DNA of 59,360 nt from Clostridia bacterium (GCA_017546665.1 JAFYSE010000018.1:1-59360); one strand, 5' to 3'. Positions 7,614-15,342 are shown, counted from the stretch's first letter. The notes: a model not told the origin generated them from the letters alone. Made by a program: numbers and translations.

Positions 7614-8897
7614 TTATCTATATATATTTTGGAAGTATTCATCTATTAGTTCTTCATGTTTAAAGTAACACTTAAGCACAAATATCAAAAAAGGCACCTC
7701 TTCTTCAACCACCACATCCTTATTAGAATCGCTATTAAATATACTAACCTTGCGTACAATATTATAATCAAAAGGAATCATTGAATTGTCAATTTTAAAT
7801 GATTTTAACCTTGTGTGTTTTGTTCCTTTAATATCCGAATTGGTTTTTCTACTGACATACTCTTTTTTATCATAAAAAACAAACTCGTGATCAATATGCG
7901 ATATAACAATCGTGCCATTTGCTTTTCGATATTGAAGATGTATAACTTGAGTTACTATGCTATCAGTCGTTCTTACATCGGATTTACAAAGTTCTTCAAA
8001 TGTAATATCAGTTTCTGTGATTTTAATCCATATCGCATCGTCATATTCCTTCGAATAAAGTTTTGTGATAGGTACAGAAGTAAGGGTGTTGATCGAAAAC
8101 AATTTTCCAAACTCTTTGGCTTCCATCAATGTTTGCAGATCGTATCTTCCATCATAAATTTTAGATTTTAAGTTCGAAACACGCACGGCTAAGTTTCCTA
8201 AAATCCCCATATCTTTTAATATACTTATTGCTAACAATAATTCCCTCGGAATATTGGAAGTGAACATTGTCTTATCAATTCTTTTATCATACACTCGTGG
8301 TGCATCAATAGGCATCAACTCGCACTCTTTCACAACATCTATCATATTGTATTTGTACAAAGAAGACTCTTTTGAACAATATTGCGCATATAAATTCTTT
8401 AAATTATTGCAATCAGAATTGTAAACTGAAGAAATTCTTTTGCAATAATTCAAATACCCATAGTACACAATGCAAAACCCCATAATAGTGTCAGCATCAA
8501 CAGTTAGTCCAATTCCCTTCATATTTGCCTCAAAATATTCTTCCAGCCATTGCATAGGACGATCTCCGGTTAGTATTGTGTGTTGTTTGAGATATGATTC
8601 GTACTTCATTTCGTCCATAATGTCAAGTGAATGTTGTCTCTCATATTTTTGAATTTGACTATCTATTTCAGGTAACACGGTATCAATCATATCTTGAACA
8701 GAATAATCACACCCGATAATTTGTAAAAGTTCGTGATCATTTTCTTTATATTTACCAATAATAGGGCCTAATTGATACATACAATACCTTTGGATATTCC
8801 AATCTGAATTGTTCTTGGGATCAGCTCTATCCCAATCAATATAGATAGAAAACAATTTCTCATAGAATTGTTCCAATTCATTTTGACTCATTTCCAT
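7614..8897 (-). CDS. Protein of unknown function (427 aa), island cargo
   Basis: I do not recognise this protein. It is soluble, with no signal peptide or membrane segment. The N-terminal half (1-210) is helical and acidic, rich in Asp, Glu, Tyr and Cys. The C-terminal half contains beta-strand-like stretches (TIVISHIDHEFVFYD, KVSIFNSDSN). No nuclease, ATPase or methylase motif is evident. The start at 8897 has a GAGGAAT ribosome site; the ATG two codons later is also possible. It has its own promoter and terminator, so it forms a separate unit between the defence operon and the TnpV remnant. A defence or anti-defence cargo role is possible by location only. Confidence 0.7.
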   Translation of the reverse strand: MEMSQNELEQFYEKLFSIYIDWDRADPKNNSDWNIQRYCMYQLGPIIGKYKENDHELLQIIGCDYSVQDMIDTVLPEIDSQIQKYERQHSLDIMDEMKYESYLKQHTILTGDRPMQWLEEYFEANMKGIGLTVDADTIMGFCIVYYGYLNYCKRISSVYNSDCNNLKNLYAQYCSKESSLYKYNMIDVVKECELMPIDAPRVYDKRIDKTMFTSNIPRELLLAISILKDMGILGNLAVRVSNLKSKIYDGRYDLQTLMEAKEFGKLFSINTLTSVPITKLYSKEYDDAIWIKITETDITFEELCKSDVRTTDSIVTQVIHLQYRKANGTIVISHIDHEFVFYDKKEYVSRKTNSDIKGTKHTRLKSFKIDNSMIPFDYNIVRKVSIFNSDSNKDVVVEEEVPFLIFVLKCYFKHEELIDEYFQNIYR

Positions 8898-8934
8898 TAT
8901 TCCTCAACATTTTCATTCATCATTCAGTAGCTGT

Positions 8935-8963
8935 ATTATATCACAACCACCTCAAGATAACAA
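8935..8963 (-). promoter_or_regulatory. Promoter of the 427-residue gene
   Basis: Minus-strand TTGTTA (8963-8958) and TATAAT (8940-8935) with a 17-nt spacer and an extended TGTGA before the -10 box. It begins immediately after the terminator hairpin of the TnpV gene. Confidence 0.65.
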
Positions 8964-8965
8964 TA

Positions 8966-8989
8966 GCGGCAGGTATTTCTTCCTGCCGC
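8966..8989 (-). terminator. Hairpin after tnpV
   Basis: A perfect 8-bp GC-rich hairpin (GCGGCAGG/CCTGCCGC) with an 8-nt loop, 10 nt after the TnpV stop. The tail on the minus strand is only weakly T-rich (TATTGTTAT). Confidence 0.55.
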
Positions 8990-8999
8990 CATGCTTCGG

Positions 9000-9356
9000 T
9001 TAACTATAAATAATCTCGTGGTTTACGATTTCTGTGGCTCTGCTACGGATGTTATTCATCTGAGCAACCCACGCCATCTGATTTTCCTCTTGCAATTTCT
9101 CTGTAACACCTTCAGCCTCTTTCATCTGATTAACAAGAGTATCAAACATATCTCGTGCCTGGTTTTCGACCTCGGCACAGTGCTGATATAGTTTACCTTG
9201 AGTAAGTAGTGTTGTGAATAATATTTTCTTGTGTTTAAGCAGGTAATCCTTATGTAGCATACCCCATTTACCGAGAGTGATATTTGCTTCTTCAGGTGGG
9301 AGTGTAAGATTAGGTATCATATAATCATTGACTTGTCTGTATGTAATATTTTTCAT
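9000..9356 (-). CDS. tnpV: TnpV family protein (transposon-associated)
   Basis: A 118-residue protein matching TnpV: it opens with ITYRQVNDYMIPNLTLPPE, has the conserved GKWGMLHKDYL and LLTQGKLYQHCAEVE blocks, and ends with MAWVAQMNNIRSRA. TnpV is carried by Clostridial mobilisable elements of the Tn4451 type; its biochemical function is not established. It lies 7 nt downstream of the DUF6809 gene. No transposase or recombinase is nearby, so the element is probably a remnant or its other end is outside the window. Confidence 0.85.
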   Translation of the reverse strand: MKNITYRQVNDYMIPNLTLPPEEANITLGKWGMLHKDYLLKHKKILFTTLLTQGKLYQHCAEVENQARDMFDTLVNQMKEAEGVTEKLQEENQMAWVAQMNNIRSRATEIVNHEIIYS

Positions 9357-9363
9357 AATTGCA

Positions 9364-9642
9364 TTATCCTTTCATGTTCTTAACAAATGTGTCGTATATA
9401 AAACTTGCACCTAGCCTGAAGCCTGATATAAAGCTGTCAGCATTACTTGTAGTTGAAAATTCAACATAAGCATTTACATAACTAAGAAACATTTCTTTTG
9501 CTTCACCGGTCAGTCTTGTCGCAAGTTGCTCTTCTTTCTCGGCAAGATTACTCAGTTTCTTTTTAAGTTTAGGTGTTAATTCGGAATTGACCTCTTGTGG
9601 CTCAAGGTTGCCATAGTAGAAATCCTCAATGATATTTGACAT
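9364..9642 (-). CDS. DUF6809 family protein
   Basis: A 92-residue acidic helical protein beginning SNIIEDFYYGNLEPQE and ending with a GFRLGASFIYDTF segment, as in DUF6809. Such proteins commonly accompany TnpV in Firmicute mobile elements. A GGAGGTAC ribosome site precedes the ATG. The function is unknown; the two genes form one transcript and mark mobile-element DNA. Confidence 0.75.
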   Translation of the reverse strand: MSNIIEDFYYGNLEPQEVNSELTPKLKKKLSNLAEKEEQLATRLTGEAKEMFLSYVNAYVEFSTTSNADSFISGFRLGASFIYDTFVKNMKG

Positions 9643-9728
9643 TATGTACCTCCATAAGTTTCTCTATTAAGCAACAGCAGGAGTGCAGAATACTATGTTT
9701 GAAGCCGGTTTAACTTATATTTTGAGTA

Positions 9729-9756
9729 AATCCCTTATGAACACTCGCACCAAAAA
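9729..9756. repeat. 28-base direct repeat, copy 1
   Basis: Begins AATCCCTTATGAACAC and ends GCACCAAAAA. It matches the copy at 10927-10954 in 26 of 28 positions and, like it, runs straight into a terminator-type hairpin. No gene on the plus strand ends here, unlike at copy 2. Confidence 0.8.
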
Positions 9757-9789
9757 TAGAGAAATCACTTTTGTGGTTTCTCTATTTTT
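9752..9789. terminator. Hairpin downstream of repeat copy 1
   Basis: A 13-bp stem (AAAAATAGAGAAA with TTTCTCTATTTTT) with an inner CAC/GTG extension. It is A-rich on one side and T-rich on the other, so it could terminate transcription in both directions. The rest of the gene-free stretch from 9643 to 9920 holds a short direct repeat (TTCACTATT units, 9827-9853) and nothing else I can name. Confidence 0.65.
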
Positions 9790-9920
9790 TATGTCTAAAT
9801 ATGATGAGGGACTTAGGCTTTTATTTTTTCACTATTAACTTTTCACTATTCACTAAAAAACGATTTTTACGGACACACGTACTACTAAAGCACTTCGAAA
9901 GAAGGCTTTTCTTTTTTATG

Positions 9921-9950
9921 TTGCAATTTATTATCTTTTTGTGATATACT
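9921..9950 (+). promoter_or_regulatory. Promoter of the pseudoknotted ncRNA
   Basis: TTGCAA (9921-9926) and TATACT (9945-9950) with an 18-nt spacer and a TG one base before the -10 box (extended -10). The predicted start near 9957 coincides with the first base of the closing helix of the RNA. Confidence 0.7.
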
Positions 9951-9956
9951 AAAAAT

Positions 9957-10176
9957 GCCAAACAAACTGAATAAACAGACACTGTGGGGATATTTTATCT
10001 TTTTTAGGATAATTATGCCTTTATTGAGTCATAGTATTAATGAATTTGTCAAAAACGCAGATTCCACTAAATATTATGGCTTGGATTGTTATCCCCATTC
10101 TGTTTAAGTTTGTTTGGCGACTATCGGGGTTTGCGTTTTTAGTGCGTTTGCTTCGGTAGGCGCACTTTTTTATTTT
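9957..10176 (+). ncRNA. Structured non-coding RNA with long pseudoknot
   Basis: Complementary arms define a compact fold. The outer helix pairs 9958-9968 with 10107-10117 (11 bp, perfect). It continues as 9972-9978 with 10100-10106 (7 bp) and 9986-9991 with 10091-10096 (GGGGAT/ATCCCC). A second helix pairs 10051-10065 with 10126-10140: 15 continuous pairs, the first nine Watson-Crick and three of the rest G-U. One arm lies inside the outer helix and the other outside, so it is a true pseudoknot. Alternative GGATAA/TTATCC and GCC/GGC pairings exist inside. A promoter precedes and a strong terminator follows, giving about 215 nt. No coding frame is plausible. Size and pseudoknot recall the raiA-motif class of Firmicutes, but I cannot confirm the family. 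Confidence 0.75.
10141..10171 (+). terminator. Terminator of the pseudoknotted ncRNA
   Basis: An 11-bp stem (10141-10151 with 10156-10166, three G-U pairs) closed by a TTCG tetraloop, followed by TTTTTTATTTT. It is clearly oriented to the plus strand. Confidence 0.88.
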
Positions 10177-10259
10177 GCAGAGAATATAAAGTGCATCAAC
10201 TCGTGCGATGTTCATAGTATATCTGCAAAAATATATAAATTTTGAAAGAAGGAATAAAA

Positions 10260-10925
10260 ATGGGCTTTTTTTCTCCTAAAGTTAAATGCGATGTATGCGG
10301 TAGAGATGTAGGTTTAAATCGTTACAAAATTAAAAAGGATAATGCTTGGTGCTGTCCGGATTGTTTGAAAAAAGCACAAAATGGGGCAAATGGGAAAAGA
10401 ATAGTTAATGTAATGACTATTACTGTTGAAGAATTAAAAAAGTTGGTTGCTGACCCTGAAGCAATGGGACAGGAAAAAATGTTCAAGGATCCTGAAGCTT
10501 ATGCAGCAGAGCAGGAGAAAATAAGAAAAACAGAAACAAGAAAGCGTTGTGAGGTTTGTGGTCATATTTTTTGTTATACTCAATCCGATGTTAATGAAAA
10601 CAAAAGCAATGCAAAAATAGCAGCACTTTCAAGTGTAGGTTCCATTGCAGGTGCATTATCTGGAAATTATATTGCTTCTGCTGTAAACAACCAAAATGCA
10701 AATAGAGGAATTGATAAAATAAAAGATTTCAATAGATGTCCAAACTGCAATTCAACCAATCTTACTATAATTTCTGATAAAGATTTTGAAGCTATGAAAT
10801 TTCAAGGTGCCCAAAGTAGTATTTCGTCCGCAGATGAACTCAAAAAATTTAAAGAGCTTCTTGATATGGGGACAATCTCTCAGGAAGAATTCGACGAAAA
10901 GAAAAAACAATTACTTGGATTATAA
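10260..10925 (+). CDS. Zinc-ribbon/SHOCT domain protein
   Basis: About 221 residues. The N-terminus carries a zinc ribbon (CDVCG ... CCPDC, DUF4428-like). A second cysteine set, CEVCG in the middle and CPNC near residue 160, could bind another metal ion. A Gly/Ala/Ser-rich stretch follows CEVCG, and a C-terminal SHOCT motif (ELKKFKELLDMGTISQEEF) ends the protein. SHOCT is a short oligomerisation motif often found in phage and accessory proteins. The frame opens at TTG 10242, but ATG 10260 sits 7-8 nt after AAGAAGG and is the start. It lies 84 nt after the ncRNA terminator. The function is unknown. Confidence 0.8.
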   Translation: MGFFSPKVKCDVCGRDVGLNRYKIKKDNAWCCPDCLKKAQNGANGKRIVNVMTITVEELKKLVADPEAMGQEKMFKDPEAYAAEQEKIRKTETRKRCEVCGHIFCYTQSDVNENKSNAKIAALSSVGSIAGALSGNYIASAVNNQNANRGIDKIKDFNRCPNCNSTNLTIISDKDFEAMKFQGAQSSISSADELKKFKELLDMGTISQEEFDEKKKQLLGL

Positions 10926-10926
10926 T

Positions 10927-10954
10927 AATCCCTTATGAACACCAGCACCAAAAA
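10927..10954. repeat. 28-base direct repeat, copy 2
   Basis: Starts immediately after the stop of the SHOCT gene. It differs from the copy at 9729-9756 at two positions (TC versus CA). The two copies bracket the ncRNA and the SHOCT gene in direct orientation. Confidence 0.8.
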
Positions 10955-10987
10955 AAGAGTTCACATCTGTGTGAACTCTTTTTTTTG
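10950..10987 (+). terminator. Terminator of the SHOCT gene
   Basis: A near-perfect hairpin (AAAAAAGAGTTCACA with TGTGAACTCTTTTTT, short loop) ends in eight T. It directly continues the 28-base repeat. Confidence 0.85.
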
Positions 10988-11007
10988 CTTGTCAGTTATC
11001 TTTGTAT

Positions 11008-11036
11008 TTGATTTTTTTAATTTCTTAATTTATAAT
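11008..11036 (+). promoter_or_regulatory. Promoter of the GH18-esterase unit
   Basis: TTGATT (11008-11013) and TATAAT (11031-11036) with a 17-nt spacer, 35 nt before the GTG start of the next gene. Confidence 0.6.
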
Positions 11037-11071
11037 ATAAACGAAAAAATAAGCGAAGAGAGGAAAGCATT

Positions 11072-12100
11072 GTGGTAACATTCATTCAAAGAATCATTGG
11101 TTTTTTCACAGCACTTATTACACTTATTTCAGGCTTCTTAGGTACGGGGCAGCTTTGTGACAGAAAGGTTGATAATTTCAGGGTTACAACCTACATAAGA
11201 GGCGACTCCATAATGTATTGGGGCGGTGAATTGCATAATGAGGATTTTGACATCATCACCGATGCCATCATTTTCGAATGTGCCTCCTTTAACAGCAAAG
11301 GCGAGGTAGAATATGACGAAGAAAAAATGGAAACGGTTCTCGGTAAAGTGAAAGAGGCAATCGGTGAAAGAGATGTGCACCTCACATTAAACCTCCTCGG
11401 ACCATGGGGTATCACAGATTCTGATGTGTGGGAAGAGCAGATGGAAGCACAGAGCGAAGAGCACAACAAGGCTTTTCAAAGCGGTGTTTTAGAGGATAAT
11501 ATTGTTGCTGTTCTTGATAAATATGATTTTGACGGTGTTCATTTTGACTATGAATATCCCATCTCTCTTAAAGCATGGCATTACTACAACAGCTTTCTTG
11601 TTTCTCTTGATAAAAAGCTCGGTGACAAATATACTCTTGGCGTTGCAGGAAACGATTGGAACATAAAATTTACAAATGCTGCTATTGAGGCTATTGACAC
11701 CTTTGAGGTTATGACCTACGATTTTGTTGACAGTGAAGGCAGACACGCCACCTATGAGGGTACTGTTGAACTTATAAATAAAATCGGACTTCGCGGTATG
11801 CCTGTAGAAAAAGTCAATGTCGGTATTCCTTTTTATTCAAGACCTACGGATATGTCAGCCTATTGGTATGGTTATAACGGTTGTTATGGCAGTATAGATG
11901 AAAACGGTTGGTATCATTGCGACGAAACAAATAAAGATTTCTGGTTCAATACTCCTTCCGTTGTCAGCAAAAAAACAGACTACGCTATTAAAAATGGTTT
12001 TGGCGGTGTAATGATATGGCACTATAATTGCGACCTGCCTTCTACACACGAGGATTCACTTTTGAAAGCGATTGGAACTGCCATCAATAGCAATTATTAA
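11072..12100 (+). CDS. Glycoside hydrolase family 18 protein
   Basis: A 342-residue GH18 (chitinase/spore-hydrolase type) enzyme. The catalytic loop reads FDGVHFDYEYP: D154, D159 and the acid E161 are present, but the second Asp of the usual DGxDxDxE is His157, a variation seen in some cell-wall-acting members. The barrel end has the typical GGVMIWHYNCD. Residues 5-27 are hydrophobic and probably act as a signal or anchor. The start is GTG 11072 after GAGAGGAAA. It is followed 17 nt later by the esterase gene, so the two are probably co-transcribed. Substrate (peptidoglycan, chitin or glycoprotein N-glycan) is not determined. Confidence 0.85.
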   Translation: MVTFIQRIIGFFTALITLISGFLGTGQLCDRKVDNFRVTTYIRGDSIMYWGGELHNEDFDIITDAIIFECASFNSKGEVEYDEEKMETVLGKVKEAIGERDVHLTLNLLGPWGITDSDVWEEQMEAQSEEHNKAFQSGVLEDNIVAVLDKYDFDGVHFDYEYPISLKAWHYYNSFLVSLDKKLGDKYTLGVAGNDWNIKFTNAAIEAIDTFEVMTYDFVDSEGRHATYEGTVELINKIGLRGMPVEKVNVGIPFYSRPTDMSAYWYGYNGCYGSIDENGWYHCDETNKDFWFNTPSVVSKKTDYAIKNGFGGVMIWHYNCDLPSTHEDSLLKAIGTAINSNY

Positions 12101-12117
12101 AACTGGAGGTTTTATTT

Positions 12118-13149
12118 ATGAAGAAATTTTTATCCCTATTTTTATCTTTTACTATACTTTTATGTGCATTGTCCGTACCTGCATTTGCTTGTAGTAAGGA
12201 TGATACCTACGACGATTGTCTTCCTGAATTGCAGGAGCAATTTGTGTATGGTGAAGGACCGGAAACAGACGGTTTCACCATTGATTACAGATATTTTTCA
12301 CCCGTTGAAGATGGTGACACAACAAAATATCCACTTGTTATCTGGCTTCACGGTATGGGTGATGGTGCAGAAGAAGGTTTGCAAGTAACAAAAAGCGATA
12401 TTGCATTCTGGACATCCGATGAATTCCAAGCTCGTTTCAAGGATAGTGAGGGTGCATTCATTTTTGCTCCCCGTTCACTTGAAGAAGAAGGTATTTATTG
12501 GACAGATTCACTTATTTATCCACTTCGTGCAACCATCGACGATTTCATTGCTAAAAACAAGGACAACATTGATTTAAGCCGTATTTATATCGGTGGATAT
12601 TCAATGGGCGGTAAAATGACACTTAAAATGGCAGTTGCTTATCCTGAATTGTTCGCAGCAATTTTCCCAATTTGTCCTGCATGGACACCATCAACAGATG
12701 CATTAGACCTTATTGCAGATATTCCTGTATGGCTTACAAGTGGTAAGCTTGACCCACTTGTTAACTATTTCTTCTCTGTTAAACCTTTGTGGAATAGTAT
12801 TACTGCTACAAACAACGCCCCTGCCAACTGTCGTTTCTCATCACTTACATTTGTGAAATATCCAAGCGGAAATGCAACTTCAAGCTCACATCATTCATGG
12901 TTTGCAGTTAACCACGACATGTTCAGTTCAACAAATGGTGATTATCCTTATATGAACACTGTTGACGGTCTTGGCAACAAAGTAACTCTTACATATCCTG
13001 ACGGAATGATTTCTTGGCTTTCATCATATACAAGCGAATATGATGGTGCTTCTGCAACGGACAGCGGAAACGAAGAAGCACAACAAAGTGGCGAAGGAAT
13101 ATTTGCAGTTATCCTTTCAGTATTTGACAAAATACTTGTGGCATTCTAA
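12118..13149 (+). CDS. Secreted alpha/beta-hydrolase (peptidase/esterase-like)
   Basis: A 343-residue protein with a signal peptide (MKKFLSLFLSFTILL... cleaved near AFA). The oxyanion region WLHGMGDG is at about 76-83 and the nucleophile elbow GGYSMGG carries S162. A late His is in the SSSHHSWFA region. The fold is that of the COG4099 predicted peptidases and PHB-depolymerase-like esterases. A hydrophobic C-terminal tail may hold it at the membrane. A GGAGG site precedes the ATG. It shares a transcript with the GH18 gene, which fits an extracellular carbohydrate-ester role, but the substrate is unknown. Confidence 0.82.
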   Translation: MKKFLSLFLSFTILLCALSVPAFACSKDDTYDDCLPELQEQFVYGEGPETDGFTIDYRYFSPVEDGDTTKYPLVIWLHGMGDGAEEGLQVTKSDIAFWTSDEFQARFKDSEGAFIFAPRSLEEEGIYWTDSLIYPLRATIDDFIAKNKDNIDLSRIYIGGYSMGGKMTLKMAVAYPELFAAIFPICPAWTPSTDALDLIADIPVWLTSGKLDPLVNYFFSVKPLWNSITATNNAPANCRFSSLTFVKYPSGNATSSSHHSWFAVNHDMFSSTNGDYPYMNTVDGLGNKVTLTYPDGMISWLSSYTSEYDGASATDSGNEEAQQSGEGIFAVILSVFDKILVAF

Positions 13150-13156
13150 TTAAAGC

Positions 13157-13188
13157 AAAAAAGTCTGTGATTTCTCACAGACTTTTTT
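13157..13188. terminator. Convergent bidirectional terminator
   Basis: A 14-bp perfect stem (AAAAAAGTCTGTGA with TCACAGACTTTTTT) closed by TTTC. It ends the esterase transcript and overlaps the stop codon of the convergent phosphoesterase gene. Confidence 0.9.
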
Positions 13189-13876
13189 ATATCTTTTCTC
13201 CTGTTGTGGCTTTTACAATATCTTTAAAAATTGCACGGTGGGAGGATGAAATATATTTGTCAATATGGAGTGAGCCAAAATACCATTTTCTAAACTTGCA
13301 GTCATTTGACAGTTCCTCAAAATACGCATTAAGAGGGCTGACACGGAATTCGTTAGGGTCGTTAAGATTTAAGAAATTCTTAACCTTGAGTGGTGGCTCG
13401 TGAGTGACGATAATATCAATATCATATCCTGCAACCTCAAGGTTTTCAGCACCCTCCAAAAGTTCTTCCTGTGTTGGGATTTCATCCTTTGACCAAGCAT
13501 TTACATCCTTACGGATATCAACATCCGCACTTTCGCCTCCACCCATTGTGAAGATTTTTCTTCCCTCAATTTCATAGACCTGACCTCGCATAAGATGATA
13601 AACATTACCAAAAATCTTATGTACCTTGCCACCATTCCATTGACTTATCTCGTAGTTATTCAAAATGTCAAAATTTTCGTGTGTTCCGTCCACGAAACAA
13701 ACATTATATTTTCTCTTGCCAAGGGACATAAGGTAATTCTGCTCCGCATTACTGTTGTCCCACAAAAAGCCGAAATCACCACAAACTATAAGAGTATCTC
13801 CCTCATTCAGAAATCTCAACTTGAATGGGGAAAGCCTTTTTTTATCGCCATGCATATCTCCGGTAACATAAATCAT
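13187..13876 (-). CDS. Calcineurin-like metallophosphoesterase
   Basis: A 229-residue cytosolic enzyme. Metal-binding motifs appear in order: GDMHGD (6-11), VCGDFGFLWD, DGTHENF (in place of GNHE) and VTHEPP near the C-terminus. Similar small phosphoesterases are common in Clostridia and act on phosphodiesters or nucleotides; the substrate is unknown. It is a single gene between convergent and divergent neighbours. Confidence 0.82.
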   Translation of the reverse strand: MIYVTGDMHGDKKRLSPFKLRFLNEGDTLIVCGDFGFLWDNSNAEQNYLMSLGKRKYNVCFVDGTHENFDILNNYEISQWNGGKVHKIFGNVYHLMRGQVYEIEGRKIFTMGGGESADVDIRKDVNAWSKDEIPTQEELLEGAENLEVAGYDIDIIVTHEPPLKVKNFLNLNDPNEFRVSPLNAYFEELSNDCKFRKWYFGSLHIDKYISSSHRAIFKDIVKATTGEKI

Positions 13877-13916
13877 CTAAATCTTCGTTCCTTTTGCAAA
13901 TTTTTTCTTTTCTGTA

Positions 13917-13945
13917 TTGGATATTGTTTCTATTTGTGTTATACT
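13917..13945 (+). promoter_or_regulatory. Promoter of the dacF-gtrB-gtrA unit
   Basis: TTGGAT (13917-13922) and TATACT (13940-13945) with a 17-nt spacer, about 55 nt upstream of the GTG start. Confidence 0.55.
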
Positions 13946-14000
13946 TTATTATGTATATTTATTATATACTTTTGGAAAGATTTTTCAAGTAGGTGATTTT

Positions 14001-15338
14001 GTGAAAAAATTCTTCTCGGTAATTCTTGTTGCCGTTATTATACTTTCATCACTATCAATAGGAGCAACTGCATCCTTTAACTCCCTTATGGAAACAGAGT
14101 CTGACATTGTTCTGTTGATAAACACTGATACCGAAACAGTTATTCTTGATAAAAATGCAGACAAACGCTCTGCTCCGGCATCTCTTACAAAAATTGTTAC
14201 TTGTATGTTAGTTTTGGAAAACTGCACGGATTTATCCACAATGGTAACATGTAAAAGAGAAAGTCTTAACGGACTTTATGAGCAAAATGCTGCTACTGCA
14301 GGAATTCTTGCAGGTGAAACCCTTTCAATTAAAGACTTGCTTTATTGTCTTATGCTTCCGTCTGCCGCTGATGCTGCCAATATTCTTGCAGATTATGTTG
14401 GAAACGGAATTGATAATTTTGTTGTAATGATGAATGAGTTTGTTGCAAAGCTTGGTTGCGAAAACACAAAATTCTATAATGCTCACGGTCTTGATACAGA
14501 CCCCAATGCTTACACAACTGCAAATGACCTTTACAAAATCACAAAATACGCTTTGCAAAACCCTATTTTTAAGGAAATCACAAGTACATCAAGATATGAC
14601 ATCGCTCCTACTAACAAGTATTCCTATACAAGATATCTTCACAACACAAACAAAATGATGAATCCGGGAATTCCTGACTACTATTGCTCTGCTGTTACAG
14701 GTGTTAAAACCGGTACAACTGACGCAGCAGGTCGTTGCGTTATTACAACTGCATCCCGTGACGGATACAATTATCTCCTTATAGTTATGGGTGCTCCACA
14801 ATATGATATAGATAATGACGGTGTTGAAGAAAACGTTGCTTTTACTGAAAGCAAGAAAATATATAACTGGGCATTTGACAATATTGAGCTTACAAAGGTA
14901 ACTGACAAAACTGATGTTGTAACTGTTGTTGATGTTGAATACAACAGCAAGGTTGACCATTTAAGATTAGTACCCGCAGAAGAAATTTCAGCGCTTGTAC
15001 CATTAGGCACAAAATCAGGCAGTCTTGTTACACGCCCTGTTGAAGGTGAAACCCCAAAGGTTGTAAAAGCACCAATCAAGAAGGGTGAGGTTATCGGCAA
15101 GGCAGAGGTGCTTTACGGAAATGATATTGTTGCAACTGTTGACCTTGTTGCGGCAGAAGATATTGACCTTAACATCTTCCTTCTCATTATCGGCATTATT
15201 AAAAATATACTTTCATCAACTATTGTTAAAGTACTGTTGATAATTTTTGTAATCCTTGTAGCAATCTACATTTTGCTTATAATTCGCAGAAATAAAATCA
15301 GAGCAAAACGAAAGAAAATCAGAATGATAAAGGGTTGA
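14001..15338 (+). CDS. D-alanyl-D-alanine carboxypeptidase (DacF/PBP5 type)
   Basis: About 445 residues. A signal peptide (VKKFFSVILVAVIILSS...) starts at GTG 14001, 5 nt after AGGTGA; a longer frame from 13917 lacks a ribosome site. The SxxK motif is SLTK in APASLTKIV, and KTG is present in VTGVKTGTTDAAG. The middle SxN motif reads SAA (MLPSAADAAN), so its Asn is missing. A C-terminal membrane helix (LLIIFVILVAIYILLII) followed by a basic tail anchors the enzyme outside the cell, where it trims stem pentapeptides of peptidoglycan. The GT2 gene follows after 4 nt. Confidence 0.88.
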   Translation: MKKFFSVILVAVIILSSLSIGATASFNSLMETESDIVLLINTDTETVILDKNADKRSAPASLTKIVTCMLVLENCTDLSTMVTCKRESLNGLYEQNAATAGILAGETLSIKDLLYCLMLPSAADAANILADYVGNGIDNFVVMMNEFVAKLGCENTKFYNAHGLDTDPNAYTTANDLYKITKYALQNPIFKEITSTSRYDIAPTNKYSYTRYLHNTNKMMNPGIPDYYCSAVTGVKTGTTDAAGRCVITTASRDGYNYLLIVMGAPQYDIDNDGVEENVAFTESKKIYNWAFDNIELTKVTDKTDVVTVVDVEYNSKVDHLRLVPAEEISALVPLGTKSGSLVTRPVEGETPKVVKAPIKKGEVIGKAEVLYGNDIVATVDLVAAEDIDLNIFLLIIGIIKNILSSTIVKVLLIIFVILVAIYILLIIRRNKIRAKRKKIRMIKG

Positions 15339-15342
15339 TTTT

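Noticed and set aside
9000..9642. A complete transposon
   Set aside because: No transposase, recombinase or clear terminal inverted repeats were found around tnpV.
9661..9828. Plus-strand frame after a stop (GVQNTMFEAGLTYI...)
   Set aside because: It lacks a start with a ribosome site and runs through the repeat and hairpin; it may be a decayed fragment but is too short to call.
9957..10176. Identity as 6S RNA
   Set aside because: 6S RNA is a single rod with a central bubble; this RNA has a crossing helix and a separate terminator, which do not fit.
10021..10215. A 64-residue open frame on the minus strand
   Set aside because: It runs antisense through the structured RNA and its terminator and has no ribosome site.
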